Shown here: positions 1 through 8,008 of the stretch, in pieces
How the letters are laid out: each line of letters starts with the position of its first letter
How positions within the stretch are numbered: position 1 is the first letter of the stretch
Assembly: GCA_963814645.1 (NCBI GenBank)
Contig: CAWFDX010000009.1
Location: 868,001-932,000, forward strand
From: RYN-230 sp963814645
GTDB taxonomy: Bacteria > Actinomycetota > Actinomycetes > Streptosporangiales > Streptosporangiaceae
Length of the DNA: 64,000 bases
Reading direction: 5' to 3'
Made by a program: the position numbers and the translations under genes
The notes under the pieces: generated by a model
Told to the model about the DNA's origin: nothing
The model's database searches: none
What the model saw: only the letters and a program-made list of their open reading frames with translations

Positions 1-55
1 CCGCTACTACCAATGCCGGCCTGGCCGGCCAAACCTGACTCGATGGAGAAGCACC

Positions 56-382
56 ATGATCCGCATTCGACGTTTCGCTTCCTGCCTGGTGGCCGCGCTG
101 GCCGCCGTGGCCGCCAGCGCGGTGGCCGCACCCGCGGCCTTCGCGACCATCGTCCCGCCGGGCCCGGCGGACGGGACAGTCAACGACTCTCCGGCCAGCA
201 CCGTGCACACCGTCATCGTCGGCGGCATGCCGGGCTGGCAGATCGCCCTGATCGCGGCGGCCGCCGCGGTGCTGGCTGCGGCCCTGGCCGTGCTGGCCGA
301 CCGGATGTTCCGGGCCCGCCGCGCGGGCGCCGCCGGACTGAGCCGCCGCACGGCCCGGGTGAGCAGCGGCAGCGCCGCCTGA
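56..382 (+). CDS. Small secreted/membrane-anchored protein, unknown function
   Basis: A 108-residue protein. Residues 1-30 form a signal peptide (Arg-rich n-region, Ala/Val-rich core, likely cleavage near AAFA). A second hydrophobic helix at about residues 62-82 is followed by basic residues (DRMFRARR), giving an outside-facing 30-residue loop and a short cytoplasmic tail. The start ATG follows GGAG at a normal distance. No domain is recognised; small one-helix proteins of this shape are common in actinobacteria. A strong hairpin terminator follows 45 bases after the stop, so it is probably a monocistron. Confidence 0.6.
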   Translation: MIRIRRFASCLVAALAAVAASAVAAPAAFATIVPPGPADGTVNDSPASTVHTVIVGGMPGWQIALIAAAAAVLAAALAVLADRMFRARRAGAAGLSRRTARVSSGSAA

Positions 383-426
383 CCAGCGGCGCAGCCTGGC
401 AGCGCAGCCCGGCCAGGCCGGCCGGC

Positions 427-467
427 CGCGGGGACACCGGGGCGGACACCCGCCCGGTGTCCCCGCG
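427..467 (+). terminator. Strong hairpin downstream of the small membrane protein gene
   Basis: A perfect 15-bp inverted repeat (427-441 with 453-467, arm CGCGGGGACACCGGG) with an 11-base loop, 45 bases after the stop at 382. There is no T-run, as is usual for high-GC actinobacterial terminators. Confidence 0.7.
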
Positions 468-600
468 CGTCTTCCTGGCCAGCGTGAATCCGCCGGTTCA
501 GCCTGGTTTCGGGCCGGTTTAGCGGAGCTGAACTGCGGAGATACCGCAAGAAGGGCCCCCCGCGCCCACGCTCGTCATCCGCGCTGCTTCGGGGGGTGCG

Positions 601-1824
601 TTGGCCACGATGAGCCTGCAACCGCCGGATCGGCCGGAGCCCGAGGAGCTGCGGGAGCTCAAGCTCATCTGCATGCGCAATCTGCTGTCCGCGACCGAGG
701 AGCGGGTCTATTTCAAGGACCTGATGAGCCGGTTCCTGTTCGTCAGCGAGGGCTGGATCGATGCGTACGCGCCCGGCCGCCGCGCCGAGGAGCTGATGGG
801 GAAGACCGACTTCGACGTGTTCAGCAGCCAGCACGCGGCGGCCGCGTTCGCCGACGAGCAGCGGATCATCCGCACCGGGGAACCGATCGCCGGCCTGGTG
901 GAACGGGAGACCTACAGCGGCCGCGCGGACGCCTGGGTGTCCACCACCAAGATGCCCCTGCTGGACACGCATGGCCAGATCATCGGCATGTTCGGCATCT
1001 CCCGCGACGTGACCGCGCAGATCAGGGCGGAGCAGGCGCTGGCCCAGCAGACGGAGGAACTGAGCGCGCAGAACGAGCAGCTACGCGAGCTGGACCGGCT
1101 GAAGGACGAGTTCATCGGGCTGGTCTCGCACGAGCTGCGTACCCCGCTGACCTCGATCATCGGCTACATCGCGCTGCTGCGCGACGAGCGGTCCAAGGGG
1201 CTGAACGCGGACCACTTCGCCGAGGTGATCGAGCGCAACGCACAGCAGCTGCTGCGCCTGGTCGGCGACCTGCTGTTCCTGTCCCGGATCCAGTCCGGGC
1301 AGCTGGCCATGGAGCTGCGCGGCACCGATCTGGCCGCTATCGCGGCCGACACAGTGGCCGAGATGCGGCCAGAAGCCCAGCGCAAGAACATCAGCCTGGC
1401 CTTGTCCAGCGACGACGCGCCCACGTTCGCCGCCGACCCGACCCGGATCGCCCAGCTGCTCGGCAACCTCATCTCCAACGCGGTGAAGTTCACCCCGGAG
1501 GGCGGCCGGATCGAGGTCAGCGTGCGCACCGACGGCGACCACGCCGTGCTCGCGGTGACCGACACCGGCATCGGCATCCCCGCCACCGACCAGGAGCGGA
1601 TCTTCGAGCGGTTCTTCCGGTCGGCGTCGGCCACCCGGCAGGTGATCCCGGGCACCGGGCTGAGGCTGACCATCACCAAGGCCATCGTGGACGCGCACCA
1701 CGGCTCCATCACCGTGGACAGCCAGGAGGGCAAGGGCGCCGCGTTCACCGTCCGGCTGCCGCTGCTGGCGGTGCCCGCCGAACCGGAGCGCGGGGCAGGC
1801 GGCGCGGTCAGCCGGGGTGGATGA
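601..1824 (+). CDS. PAS-domain sensor histidine kinase (orphan)
   Basis: About 407 residues with no membrane segment. A PAS/PAC sensor (about residues 25-145, with the typical GMFGISRDVTAQI ending) leads through a short coiled coil (145-172) into HisKA and HATPase_c domains. The phospho-accepting His177 lies in SHELRTPL. The N box is NLISNAVKF, the G1 box DTGIGI and the F box FERFFR. The G2 box reads GTGLRL where GTGLGL is usual. The start is uncertain: TTG at 601 has a GGGGGG run upstream, and an ATG at 610 would remove three residues. No response-regulator gene is adjacent, so the partner lies elsewhere. The 3' end overlaps the convergent gene by 17 bases. Confidence 0.9.
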   Translation: MATMSLQPPDRPEPEELRELKLICMRNLLSATEERVYFKDLMSRFLFVSEGWIDAYAPGRRAEELMGKTDFDVFSSQHAAAAFADEQRIIRTGEPIAGLVERETYSGRADAWVSTTKMPLLDTHGQIIGMFGISRDVTAQIRAEQALAQQTEELSAQNEQLRELDRLKDEFIGLVSHELRTPLTSIIGYIALLRDERSKGLNADHFAEVIERNAQQLLRLVGDLLFLSRIQSGQLAMELRGTDLAAIAADTVAEMRPEAQRKNISLALSSDDAPTFAADPTRIAQLLGNLISNAVKFTPEGGRIEVSVRTDGDHAVLAVTDTGIGIPATDQERIFERFFRSASATRQVIPGTGLRLTITKAIVDAHHGSITVDSQEGKGAAFTVRLPLLAVPAEPERGAGGAVSRGG

Positions 1825-2290
1825 TCCGGCGGCCGGCGATGTGCGTGGGCCGGATCCGCATGTACAGGTCGCGGACCCCGCCGACCCATGGGGTTACCCC
1901 GGCCTGGGTCACTGACGATCGCTCGTCCTCGTCCGTGACGTGGTGCGCCGATCCGTGGATGAGCACGCTCCAGCCTTCCTCACGGTCCGGGTCCAGCTCA
2001 TCGATCTCGAACGCGATCAGGTATTCCGCGTCCGCGATCCCGGTGGTCAGGTCCTCGTCCATGGCGCTGCCCTGCGTGGTCCGGAACACGATGCTGTCCT
2101 CGAACAGCCGGTAGTTCACCGGGAGCACCATCGGGCCGGACCGGCCGTTGTACGCGACCCGGCCGATCTGCTGGCCCGCCACCAGCTGCAGGCATTCGGC
2201 CGCGTCCAGTTCCTGCGCCACGCCCCCGTGCTCCCCGACACCATGCTCCCCGACACCGTACGCCCCGTCACCCTGCGCCCCGTCAGACAT
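1808..2290 (-). CDS. Pyridoxamine 5'-phosphate oxidase-like FMN-binding protein
   Basis: 160 residues of the PNPOx-like split-barrel family. Residues from about 30 match the usual pattern: GRVAYNGRSGPMVLPVNYRL, then IVFRTTQGS and a GWSVLIHGSAH strand. These proteins bind flavins or F420 and are mostly uncharacterised reductases. The first 27 residues are a Gly/His-rich low-complexity tail with a repeated GVGEH unit from a short tandem duplication at about 2228-2262. The start is supported by GGAGG eight bases upstream. The gene ends inside the tail of the convergent kinase gene. Confidence 0.8.
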   Translation of the reverse strand: MSDGAQGDGAYGVGEHGVGEHGGVAQELDAAECLQLVAGQQIGRVAYNGRSGPMVLPVNYRLFEDSIVFRTTQGSAMDEDLTTGIADAEYLIAFEIDELDPDREEGWSVLIHGSAHHVTDEDERSSVTQAGVTPWVGGVRDLYMRIRPTHIAGRRIIHPG

Positions 2291-2357
2291 GAGGCATTCC
2301 TCCAGTTCCGCGCGTCAACGCCAGCAGGGCCCCAAGGACCAGCCTGACACAGCGCGA

Positions 2358-3233
2358 TTAACCGGAGGTGGTGACCTCGTGCCAGAGGCCGCCGTTCAGG
2401 TTGAGGTTGTTGCCCCGGGCCTGGCCGGGTGCTGAGTCGCCGACGTAGGTGTACAGCGGGTGGCCGTCGTAGGTCGCCTGGGTCGAGCCGTCCGCCCGCT
2501 TGATCGTGCCGAGCTTGCCGGGTATCCCCGGCCCGGCGGTGGCCGGGCCCTTGACCGGCGGCCAGTAGGCGGCGCAGGACCCGTTGCACACCGACTTGGT
2601 GGCGGTGTCGGGCGCGAACCAGTACAGCGTGAAGCCCTTGGCGTTGGCCAGCACGCTCACCCCGCCGATTTGCACCGCCTTGAGGCTGGTGCCGGACGCC
2701 ACCGTGCTGGAACTGCCCGCCGTGCCCGCCGCCACGCCGAGCAGCACCAGCGCGACGACGGACACCCCGGCGATCAGGGCCCCGGCCGCCGGGATGGCGG
2801 CCACCAGCCGGTCCAGCGGCCCGGCCGGGCCGGGCTGGCCGGTGACCGGGGCCACGGTCATGAACGCGAGCACCGCGAACGCCGCCACCTCGATGATCCC
2901 GGCGACGATCCCGGCCGTGGTGCGCACCTCGGTGAACCCGAACAGCCCAACCCAGATCGACAGCAGGTAGCCGGCCAGCGTGGCCAGGGCGAACCCGGCG
3001 CCCGCCGCCGCGGCCAGCCGGCTGCCGGTGAGCAGCACGGCGACGGCCAGGCCGAAGGCCGCGATTACCTGGAGCAGGAACAGCCACCCGATGGTGGGGA
3101 TCGTCCGGTAGCCGGTCAGGTACAGATCCAGGTGAATCGCCCCGGTGGCGATGAGCAGGCCTGCCCCGGCCACGCGCAGAATGAGCGGCCACGGCCGGGT
3201 GAGTTGCCGAGATCGAGATAGCGTGTGGGCCAT
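2358..3233 (-). CDS. Membrane protein with C-terminal Yx(FWY)xxD secreted domain
   Basis: 291 residues. The first half holds four to five hydrophobic helices (about 18-40, 45-65, 70-95, 100-125 and 150-175). After a Ser/Gly linker comes an extracytoplasmic domain of the COG4315 type (predicted lipoproteins with the Yx(FWY)xxD motif). It carries two copies of the repeat, seen as GFTLYWFAPDT and HPLYTYVGD, plus the CNGSCAAYWPP motif with a cysteine pair. The next gene is a lipoprotein with nearly the same domain, 30 bases upstream in the same orientation, so the two probably form an operon. The function of the domain is not established. Confidence 0.75.
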   Translation of the reverse strand: MAHTLSRSRQLTRPWPLILRVAGAGLLIATGAIHLDLYLTGYRTIPTIGWLFLLQVIAAFGLAVAVLLTGSRLAAAAGAGFALATLAGYLLSIWVGLFGFTEVRTTAGIVAGIIEVAAFAVLAFMTVAPVTGQPGPAGPLDRLVAAIPAAGALIAGVSVVALVLLGVAAGTAGSSSTVASGTSLKAVQIGGVSVLANAKGFTLYWFAPDTATKSVCNGSCAAYWPPVKGPATAGPGIPGKLGTIKRADGSTQATYDGHPLYTYVGDSAPGQARGNNLNLNGGLWHEVTTSG

Positions 3234-3263
3234 AGGGCGCCCGCCTTCTGCTCAGGGGACGGA

Positions 3264-3770
3264 CTAGTACCCGCCGCCACCAGACGAACTGGACGCCGGC
3301 GCGGCCGAGCCGGACACCGTGATCACGTGCCACACCCCGCCGGACAGGTTAAGGCCGTTGCCCTTGTCCTGCCCGGGCGCGGTGTCGCCGACGTAGGTGT
3401 ACAGCGGATGACCGTTGTAGGCGGCCTGCTTGGATCCGTCGGACCGGGTGATCACGGTCAGCTTGCCGGTCACACCCGGGCCGGCCGTGGCCGGGCCCTT
3501 GACCGGTGGCCAGTAGTGGGTGCAGGACCCGTTGCAGTTGGACTTGGTCGACGTGTCCGGGGCGAACGAGTACAGCGTGAAGCCCTTGGCGTTGGTAAGC
3601 ACGGTGGCCCCGCCAATCTTCGCCGTCTTCAGCGCCGAACTTGACGAGGTCGTACCGGCTGAGGATGAGGAACCGGCGCCGGACGAACTGGACGGCGCCG
3701 AACTGCCGCACGCGGCGGCAATCAGGGCGAGGCTGGCCAGGCCAGCTGGCGCCCACCATCTACTACGCAT
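3264..3770 (-). CDS. Lipoprotein with Yx(FWY)xxD repeats
   Basis: 168 residues from the ATG at 3770, chosen because GGGAGG sits five bases before it. The N-terminus is a lipoprotein signal ending LIAAAC, with the cysteine as lipidation site, then a long Ser-rich linker. The mature domain repeats that of the downstream gene: GFTLYSFAPDT, CNGSCTHYWPP and HPLYTYVGD. The mature regions of the two proteins align along their length, so this is a tandem duplication in which one copy gained a membrane module. The C-terminus is a Ser/Gly tail. Role unknown; likely at the outer face of the membrane. Confidence 0.8.
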   Translation of the reverse strand: MRSRWWAPAGLASLALIAAACGSSAPSSSSGAGSSSSAGTTSSSSALKTAKIGGATVLTNAKGFTLYSFAPDTSTKSNCNGSCTHYWPPVKGPATAGPGVTGKLTVITRSDGSKQAAYNGHPLYTYVGDTAPGQDKGNGLNLSGGVWHVITVSGSAAPASSSSGGGGY

Positions 3771-4034
3771 CACAACCTCCCGCGGCAAGAGACCACTTAC
3801 CTACTCTGAGCACGTAGCCCGAGGCAGGTCCGTTCAGGCGGGAACCAAGATCCGGATGTACCGCGCCGGGGGTGACCGTGCGTGCCGTACACGCAGGTCT
3901 AACCGGCCGGCCCCCCGACATGCCGGTTCCGTTTCGCTGTCTCATGCCCGGTCTCGGCCGGCTGACTCCTCGCAGATCACAGCATTTTTTGCCTACGCGC
4001 GAGTAGCTATTTACTGGGCCTTGGTACGGCTGGT

Positions 4035-4817
4035 TTAGGCAGATTCGGGCGGTGCGGGCTGGATGACGCTGAACATGGCGCCCTGCGGGTCACAGGCTAC
4101 GGCGATCCGGCCCACCGGGCTGTCGAACGGCTCGACCAGGATCGAGCCGCCCAGCTCGGAGATCTTCGCCGCGGTGGCGTCCGCGTCGTCCACCGCGAAG
4201 TACACGTGCCAGTGGTTGGGCACGCCCAGCACGGGTGGCGGGATGGTGCCGCCGACCATGTCGCCGCCCACGTGGAACAGGGTGTACTCTCCAGTGCCCA
4301 TGTCCATTTTCGACGTGGTCACGCCGAGCAGCCGGGTGTAGAAATCGGCCGCCGCGGGGTCGTCGGTGATCAGCTCGTTCCAGATGAGCGCGCCGGGCTC
4401 GTTGACCAGCGTGGCGCCGATGTGCTTGTTGGCCTGCCACAGCGCCACCGCAGCGCCGGACGGGTCGATGACGAAGGCCATCCGGCCGGCGTCCATGACG
4501 TCGAACGGCTCCATGGCGAGCTGGCCGCCGGCCGCTTGGACCTGGGCCGCGGCCTGGTCCACCGAGTCGACCGCGAGATAGGTGTTCCACGCCGGCGGCA
4601 TGCCCGCGGCCTTCATCTCCGGTGACTGCGGCGCGATCGCGGCCACTTGCTCGCCGCGCAGCGTGGCCATCGTGTAGGCCCCGCCCTGCGGCATGGGCTG
4701 GTCGTCGTACTCCCAGCCGAACAGGCGGCCGTAGAACGCCTTCGCGGCCTGGGTATCGGTGGTTTGCAGGTCAACCCAGTTCGGCGTGCCCTGGGCATAG
4801 CTGGTGCGGTTAGGCAT
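4035..4817 (-). CDS. Two-domain VOC (glyoxalase-fold) protein
   Basis: 260 residues made of two vicinal-oxygen-chelate modules (about 10-125 and 140-255), each with the family pattern of an alpha-helical AAKAFY/AADFYTRLLG segment and a closing strand (DPSGAAVALWQ, DPQGAMFSVIQ). Domains of this kind bind metals or small molecules; proteins of this size and arrangement resemble mycobacterial Cfp30B. Substrate unknown. About 245 bases separate it from the lipoprotein gene, so it is probably its own unit. Confidence 0.8.
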   Translation of the reverse strand: MPNRTSYAQGTPNWVDLQTTDTQAAKAFYGRLFGWEYDDQPMPQGGAYTMATLRGEQVAAIAPQSPEMKAAGMPPAWNTYLAVDSVDQAAAQVQAAGGQLAMEPFDVMDAGRMAFVIDPSGAAVALWQANKHIGATLVNEPGALIWNELITDDPAAADFYTRLLGVTTSKMDMGTGEYTLFHVGGDMVGGTIPPPVLGVPNHWHVYFAVDDADATAAKISELGGSILVEPFDSPVGRIAVACDPQGAMFSVIQPAPPESA

Positions 4818-4979
4818 GACTCCCCCTGTAAAGCCAGTGCAGTTGCGCTTACTCTCGGTACATCATCGGCGCAGGCGCATTATTGCCCGTCCTACCCACC
4901 CGACGAACATGCTCGCCAGAAATCGACAGCCGATGCGGCCGGGCAGGCCAGCCGCCGGGCCACTGGCAGGAGTGAAGCT

Positions 4980-5846
4980 ATGCGGGTCCTCCTGACCGGG
5001 GCGGCCGGGCTGGTCGGCCGGGCCGTCGCCCCGGTGCTGCGAGCGGCCGGGCACGTGGTGATCACCACCGACCGGCCCGGTCCAGGTGCCGATCTGGACG
5101 CGCAGGCCGACCTGGCCGATGCGGCGCAGGCCGCCACCCTGGTCGGCGGTGGCCGGTTCGCCGCGGTGGTGCACGCGGCGGCCATCCCGCAGCCCGGGCA
5201 GCACCCTCCGGACGTGCTGCTGCGCAACAACCTGATGGCGACGTTCAACGTGATCGAGGCGTGTGTCGGCTCCGGGGTGGGCCGCCTGGTCAATATCTCC
5301 AGCATCGGCGTGCTCGGCCTGCACTACGCGCAGCGCCGGCTGCTGCCGGAGTACCTGCCCATCGATGAAGATCACCCGCTGCGCCCGCAGGATCCCTACG
5401 GGCTAGCCAAGCTGTTCGGCGAGCAACTCTGCGACGCGGCCGTGGCGCGGTCTGAGCTGCGCTGCACCTCCCTCCGGCCGGCCTGGGTGCAGGACGCCGC
5501 CAGCTACGCCACCGACCTGGGGCCGGTCATCCGGGCCCGGCCGCCGCGCGGGGTGGCTGGCTGGCCGTATGTGGACGCCAACGATCTGGCCGACGCGATC
5601 CGCCTGGCGGCCGAGAGTGACCTGCCCGGGCACGAGGCGTTCTTCATCGCGGCGCCGGACACGACCGGCGGCCTCGACCTGCACGCGGCCTGGCGGGCCG
5701 CGAACCCGGACGCGGCCACCGAACTGCGCCCGGTGCCCCGGCCGGACGCCAGCGGCATCGACTCGGGGAAGGCGCAGCGCCTGCTCGGCTGGCGGGCCAC
5801 CCGCGGCTGGCGGGACTACCTGACCGAATCCGGTGAACCACGGTAG
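4980..5846 (+). CDS. NAD(P)-dependent epimerase/dehydratase (extended SDR)
   Basis: 288 residues from ATG 4980, supported by AGGAG seven bases upstream. The nucleotide-binding motif GAAGLVG is at residues 7-13, followed by the DLAD acidic patch, an NISS strand and the catalytic YGLAK (Tyr and Lys three apart). The family acts on nucleotide sugars and related substrates. The stop abuts the stop of the convergent helix-turn-helix gene with no spacer. Substrate cannot be read from sequence. Confidence 0.85.
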   Translation: MRVLLTGAAGLVGRAVAPVLRAAGHVVITTDRPGPGADLDAQADLADAAQAATLVGGGRFAAVVHAAAIPQPGQHPPDVLLRNNLMATFNVIEACVGSGVGRLVNISSIGVLGLHYAQRRLLPEYLPIDEDHPLRPQDPYGLAKLFGEQLCDAAVARSELRCTSLRPAWVQDAASYATDLGPVIRARPPRGVAGWPYVDANDLADAIRLAAESDLPGHEAFFIAAPDTTGGLDLHAAWRAANPDAATELRPVPRPDASGIDSGKAQRLLGWRATRGWRDYLTESGEPR

Positions 5847-6068
5847 CTACCGGCGGCCGATCCGCTTGCCGTGCTTGCGGTGCACGGTCTGCTTGGTGAC
5901 GCCCAGCCGCTCCGCGATCTCCTGCCAGGACCAGCCGAGCTTGCGCGCGTTCTCCACCTGGAGGATCTCCAGGCGCTCGGTGAGCGCCCGGAGCGCAGCC
6001 ACCGCGCGGAGCCCGACATCGGGGTCGTTGCTGGCGGCGCCCTCGGCGATCTCTAGTGTGGACTGCAT
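5847..6068 (-). CDS. Small helix-turn-helix regulator
   Basis: 73 residues. An N-terminal helical part (LRAVAALRALTERLEILQVE) precedes a helix-turn-helix (WSWQEIAERLGVTKQTVHRK) and a basic tail. A perfect palindrome lies directly upstream of its start codon, between it and the divergent DinB-like gene, so it probably represses itself and perhaps that neighbour. Small proteins with this HTH sequence are common in actinobacteria and often sit beside Clp-type or DinB-type genes. Start: the only in-frame ATG that leaves the palindrome outside the gene. Confidence 0.7.
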   Translation of the reverse strand: MQSTLEIAEGAASNDPDVGLRAVAALRALTERLEILQVENARKLGWSWQEIAERLGVTKQTVHRKHGKRIGRR

Positions 6069-6070
6069 TG

Positions 6071-6116
6071 CGTCAGCATATGCTGACGACGGCCGGGGCA
6101 TCAACATGCGCTGACG
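6071..6116. promoter_or_regulatory. Paired palindromic operators between divergent genes
   Basis: An 18-bp perfect palindrome (CGTCAGCATATGCTGACG, 6071-6088) and a second, imperfect copy (TCAACATGCGCTGACG, 6101-6116) that matches it at 11 of the 14 core positions. The centres are 28 bp apart. The first site begins three bases upstream of the start codon of the HTH gene and would block its translation start or promoter. Binding by that HTH protein is inferred from position. Confidence 0.7.
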
Positions 6117-6140
6117 GCGTCGGCGGCTAGCGTGACGGTC

Positions 6141-6692
6141 ATGGATGAGAACCAGACGGACGAGCACGGGCGGCCGGAGCCGCCGCACGACGGAGGCGAG
6201 GCGGCCACGCTGACCGGCTTCCTGGACTACCAGCGCGGCACGCTGGCGTGGAAGTGCCAGGGCCTGAGCGATGAGCAGCTGCGGGTGGCGCTGGCACCGA
6301 CCATGATGACGCTGGGCGGCTTGCTCAAGCACATGGCCGTTGTCGAGGATGGCTGGTTCACCGAGGTAGCGGCCGAGCAGCCCATTCCCGAGCCGTGGGC
6401 CAGCGTGGACTGGGAGGCCGACCCGGACTGGGAGTGGCGCACCGCGGCCAGCGACTCCGGCGACGAGTTGCGTGCCCTGTGGGCGGAGCGGGTTGACCGG
6501 TCCCGGGCCGTGCTGCAGGAGCAACTCCGGTCGGGCGAGGACAAGGCGCTCAGCCAGACCCACCCGGCGTGGGGCGGCCGGGACCGCGTTTCGCTGCGCT
6601 GGATCCTCACCCACATGATCGAGGAGTACGCCCGGCACAACGGCCACGCCGACCTGATCCGCGAGTCGCTGGACGGCGAGACCGGCGAGTAA
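6141..6692 (+). CDS. DinB-family (DUF664) protein
   Basis: 183 residues from ATG 6141 (a GTG nine bases earlier is possible). It is a four-helix bundle of the DinB/YfiT type: LLKHMAVVEDGWF carries the first metal-ligand histidine, and the C-terminal LRWILTHMIEEYARHNGHADLI carries the other two. Members are metal-dependent thiol transferases, often mycothiol-dependent, or are uncharacterised. It is divergent from the small HTH regulator and shares its palindromic promoter region. Confidence 0.8.
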   Translation: MDENQTDEHGRPEPPHDGGEAATLTGFLDYQRGTLAWKCQGLSDEQLRVALAPTMMTLGGLLKHMAVVEDGWFTEVAAEQPIPEPWASVDWEADPDWEWRTAASDSGDELRALWAERVDRSRAVLQEQLRSGEDKALSQTHPAWGGRDRVSLRWILTHMIEEYARHNGHADLIRESLDGETGE

Positions 6693-6698
6693 GGCAGG

Positions 6699-7004
6699 TT
6701 ACTGCCCGGGACTCGGCGGGACCAGCTGGACCTGGATTACCTCGGTCCTGGCCACGGCCTGGTCCCGCTGGGCGGCCAGCGACGTCCGGCGGCCGTCCGT
6801 CATATAGGAGTCCAGCGCAGCGGCGGACGGGAATTCCAGCACCTGGATCTCCAGCGGCTGCCCGTCCGCCCCGCTGCTCCGGGCTCGCTGCACGACCCGG
6901 CCGCCGTGCCCAGGAACCAGATCAAGGACCTGGTCCTCATACACGACTAGGCCATCCTCGGCCCCGGGCCGCGCCCAGAGCAGCACACAAAGCGTGACTT
7001 TCAC
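6699..7004 (-). CDS. Small dimeric alpha/beta-barrel-like protein
   Basis: 101 residues from a GTG at 7004. The pattern of an N-terminal strand (VTLCVLLWA), a helix with YEDQVLDLVPGHGG, a strand (LEIQVLEFPS) and SAAALDSYMTD matches the ABM/EthD/DUF1330-like fold of small ferredoxin-like dimers. Catalytic function unknown. The ribosome site is weak, so the start is uncertain. It is convergent with the DinB gene (six-base gap). Confidence 0.6.
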   Translation of the reverse strand: MKVTLCVLLWARPGAEDGLVVYEDQVLDLVPGHGGRVVQRARSSGADGQPLEIQVLEFPSAAALDSYMTDGRRTSLAAQRDQAVARTEVIQVQLVPPSPGQ

Positions 7005-7032
7005 CTGGCTAGGATGCCGCACCAGCCGCCGG

Positions 7033-7275
7033 TCAGCCCGCCTCGCTGCTCTCGGCACCGAGCTTGATATCCAGCTCGGCCAGAGTCGGAGCATGGGTGA
7101 AGATCTCCCCCCCGCCAGACGGGTGCTCGATCGCGCCCCAATGGCCGGTGATCTGGTCGCGCTCGATGCGTGCCCCGGGATGCTTGCGGCGGACGGCCTG
7201 GAGGAGCTCACCCATCGCTGGGCCAGATGACTCTGGGGAGTTCGTCATGGCCAGAGCATGATCAAACATCTGCAT
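7033..7275 (-). CDS. Hypothetical small protein
   Basis: 80 residues as drawn from ATG 7275; an internal ATG at 7245 (MTNSPESS) would give 70. Middle part ELLQAVRRKHPGARIERDQI followed by a Gly-rich turn and THAPTLAELDIKLG. No family is recognised. It lies immediately downstream of the dimeric-barrel gene's start in the same orientation and head-to-head with the GntR gene. Coding status is probable, not certain. Confidence 0.45.
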   Translation of the reverse strand: MQMFDHALAMTNSPESSGPAMGELLQAVRRKHPGARIERDQITGHWGAIEHPSGGGEIFTHAPTLAELDIKLGAESSEAG

Positions 7276-7369
7276 ATCTCTTCAGTATATGGAGATGAGT
7301 AAAGTCTACTAATGATCTATGCAGAGGCCAGATGATCCATGGTTTTCCCTGGTCAGGCATGATCTGAAT

Positions 7370-7612
7370 ATGATCAGCATCGACCGCGGGCCGCCGCCGT
7401 GGCGTCAGATCACGGAGGACCTGCGCCACCGGATCCAGGCCGGTGAGTGGACCGGCCGTCTTCCGAGCGAGAAGACGCTCGCACAGGAGTACGGCGTGGC
7501 GGTGAACACCGTTCGCAAGGCGATGGCTGCGCTGCGGGAAGAAGGGCTGATCCAGACGGACAAGGGCTGGGGCTCGTATGTGACCGGAAGCGAGCCGCCC
7601 CGTAACCCGTGA
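7370..7612 (+). CDS. GntR-type winged-helix regulator without effector domain
   Basis: 80 residues from ATG 7370 (an upstream in-frame ATG at 7319 would add 17). The whole protein is the GntR DNA-binding domain: WRQITEDLRHRIQAGEW, LPSEKTLAQEYGVAVNTVRKA and LIQTDKGWGSYV. There is no ligand-binding C-terminus, so it resembles the short regulators found in actinobacterial regulator pairs. The upstream region 7270-7370 is rich in ATGATC and has an imperfect repeat (CATATCTC and GGAGATG around 7272-7297) that may be its operator. Confidence 0.75.
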   Translation: MISIDRGPPPWRQITEDLRHRIQAGEWTGRLPSEKTLAQEYGVAVNTVRKAMAALREEGLIQTDKGWGSYVTGSEPPRNP

Positions 7613-7649
7613 CCAGCCTGCCTGGTCGCCGTCCTGGCAAGATGGCGGC

Positions 7650-8003
7650 ATGGAACGTGTGCTTGGGATCGGCGGGTACTTCCTGCGGGCCGCCGACCCG
7701 GCCGCCCTGAGCGCGTGGTATCGCGATTGCCTCGGCCTGGACGCCGATGAGAACGGCCTGTGGTGTCAGGGCGCCGGCCCGACGGTGTTCGCGACGTTCG
7801 AATCCGAGACCGGCTACTTCGGCTCCCACGCCCAGCAGACCATGCTCAACTTCCGGGTCCGCGACCTGGACGCGATGCTCGAACAATTGCGCGCCAACGG
7901 AGCGGCCGTGGCCGGCGAAACGCAGGACATGGAGGGTGTCGGCCGGTTCGGCTGGGTCACCGATCCGGAGGGCAACCGGATCGAGCTGTGGCAGCCCGCC
8001 TGA
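7650..8003 (+). CDS. VOC-family (glyoxalase-like) protein
   Basis: 117 residues, a single glyoxalase/bleomycin-resistance module. The start (GIGGYFLRAADPAALSAWYR), the central MLNFRVRDLDAMLEQL and the closing WVTDPEGNRIELWQP with the usual metal-ligand Glu are all present. Substrate unknown. It begins 37 bases after the GntR stop and may be cotranscribed with it. Confidence 0.85.
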   Translation: MERVLGIGGYFLRAADPAALSAWYRDCLGLDADENGLWCQGAGPTVFATFESETGYFGSHAQQTMLNFRVRDLDAMLEQLRANGAAVAGETQDMEGVGRFGWVTDPEGNRIELWQPA

Positions 8004-8008
8004 GCGCG

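Noticed and set aside
2116..3333. Long open frame opposite and out of frame with the Yx(FWY)xxD genes
   Set aside because: Arg/Pro/Gly-rich composition typical of a shadow frame in high-GC DNA; the overlapping frame has domains and ribosome sites.
5847..6647. 266-residue minus-strand frame covering the DinB gene
   Set aside because: Only its last 73 residues (the HTH protein) look like protein; the rest is antisense of the DinB-family gene.
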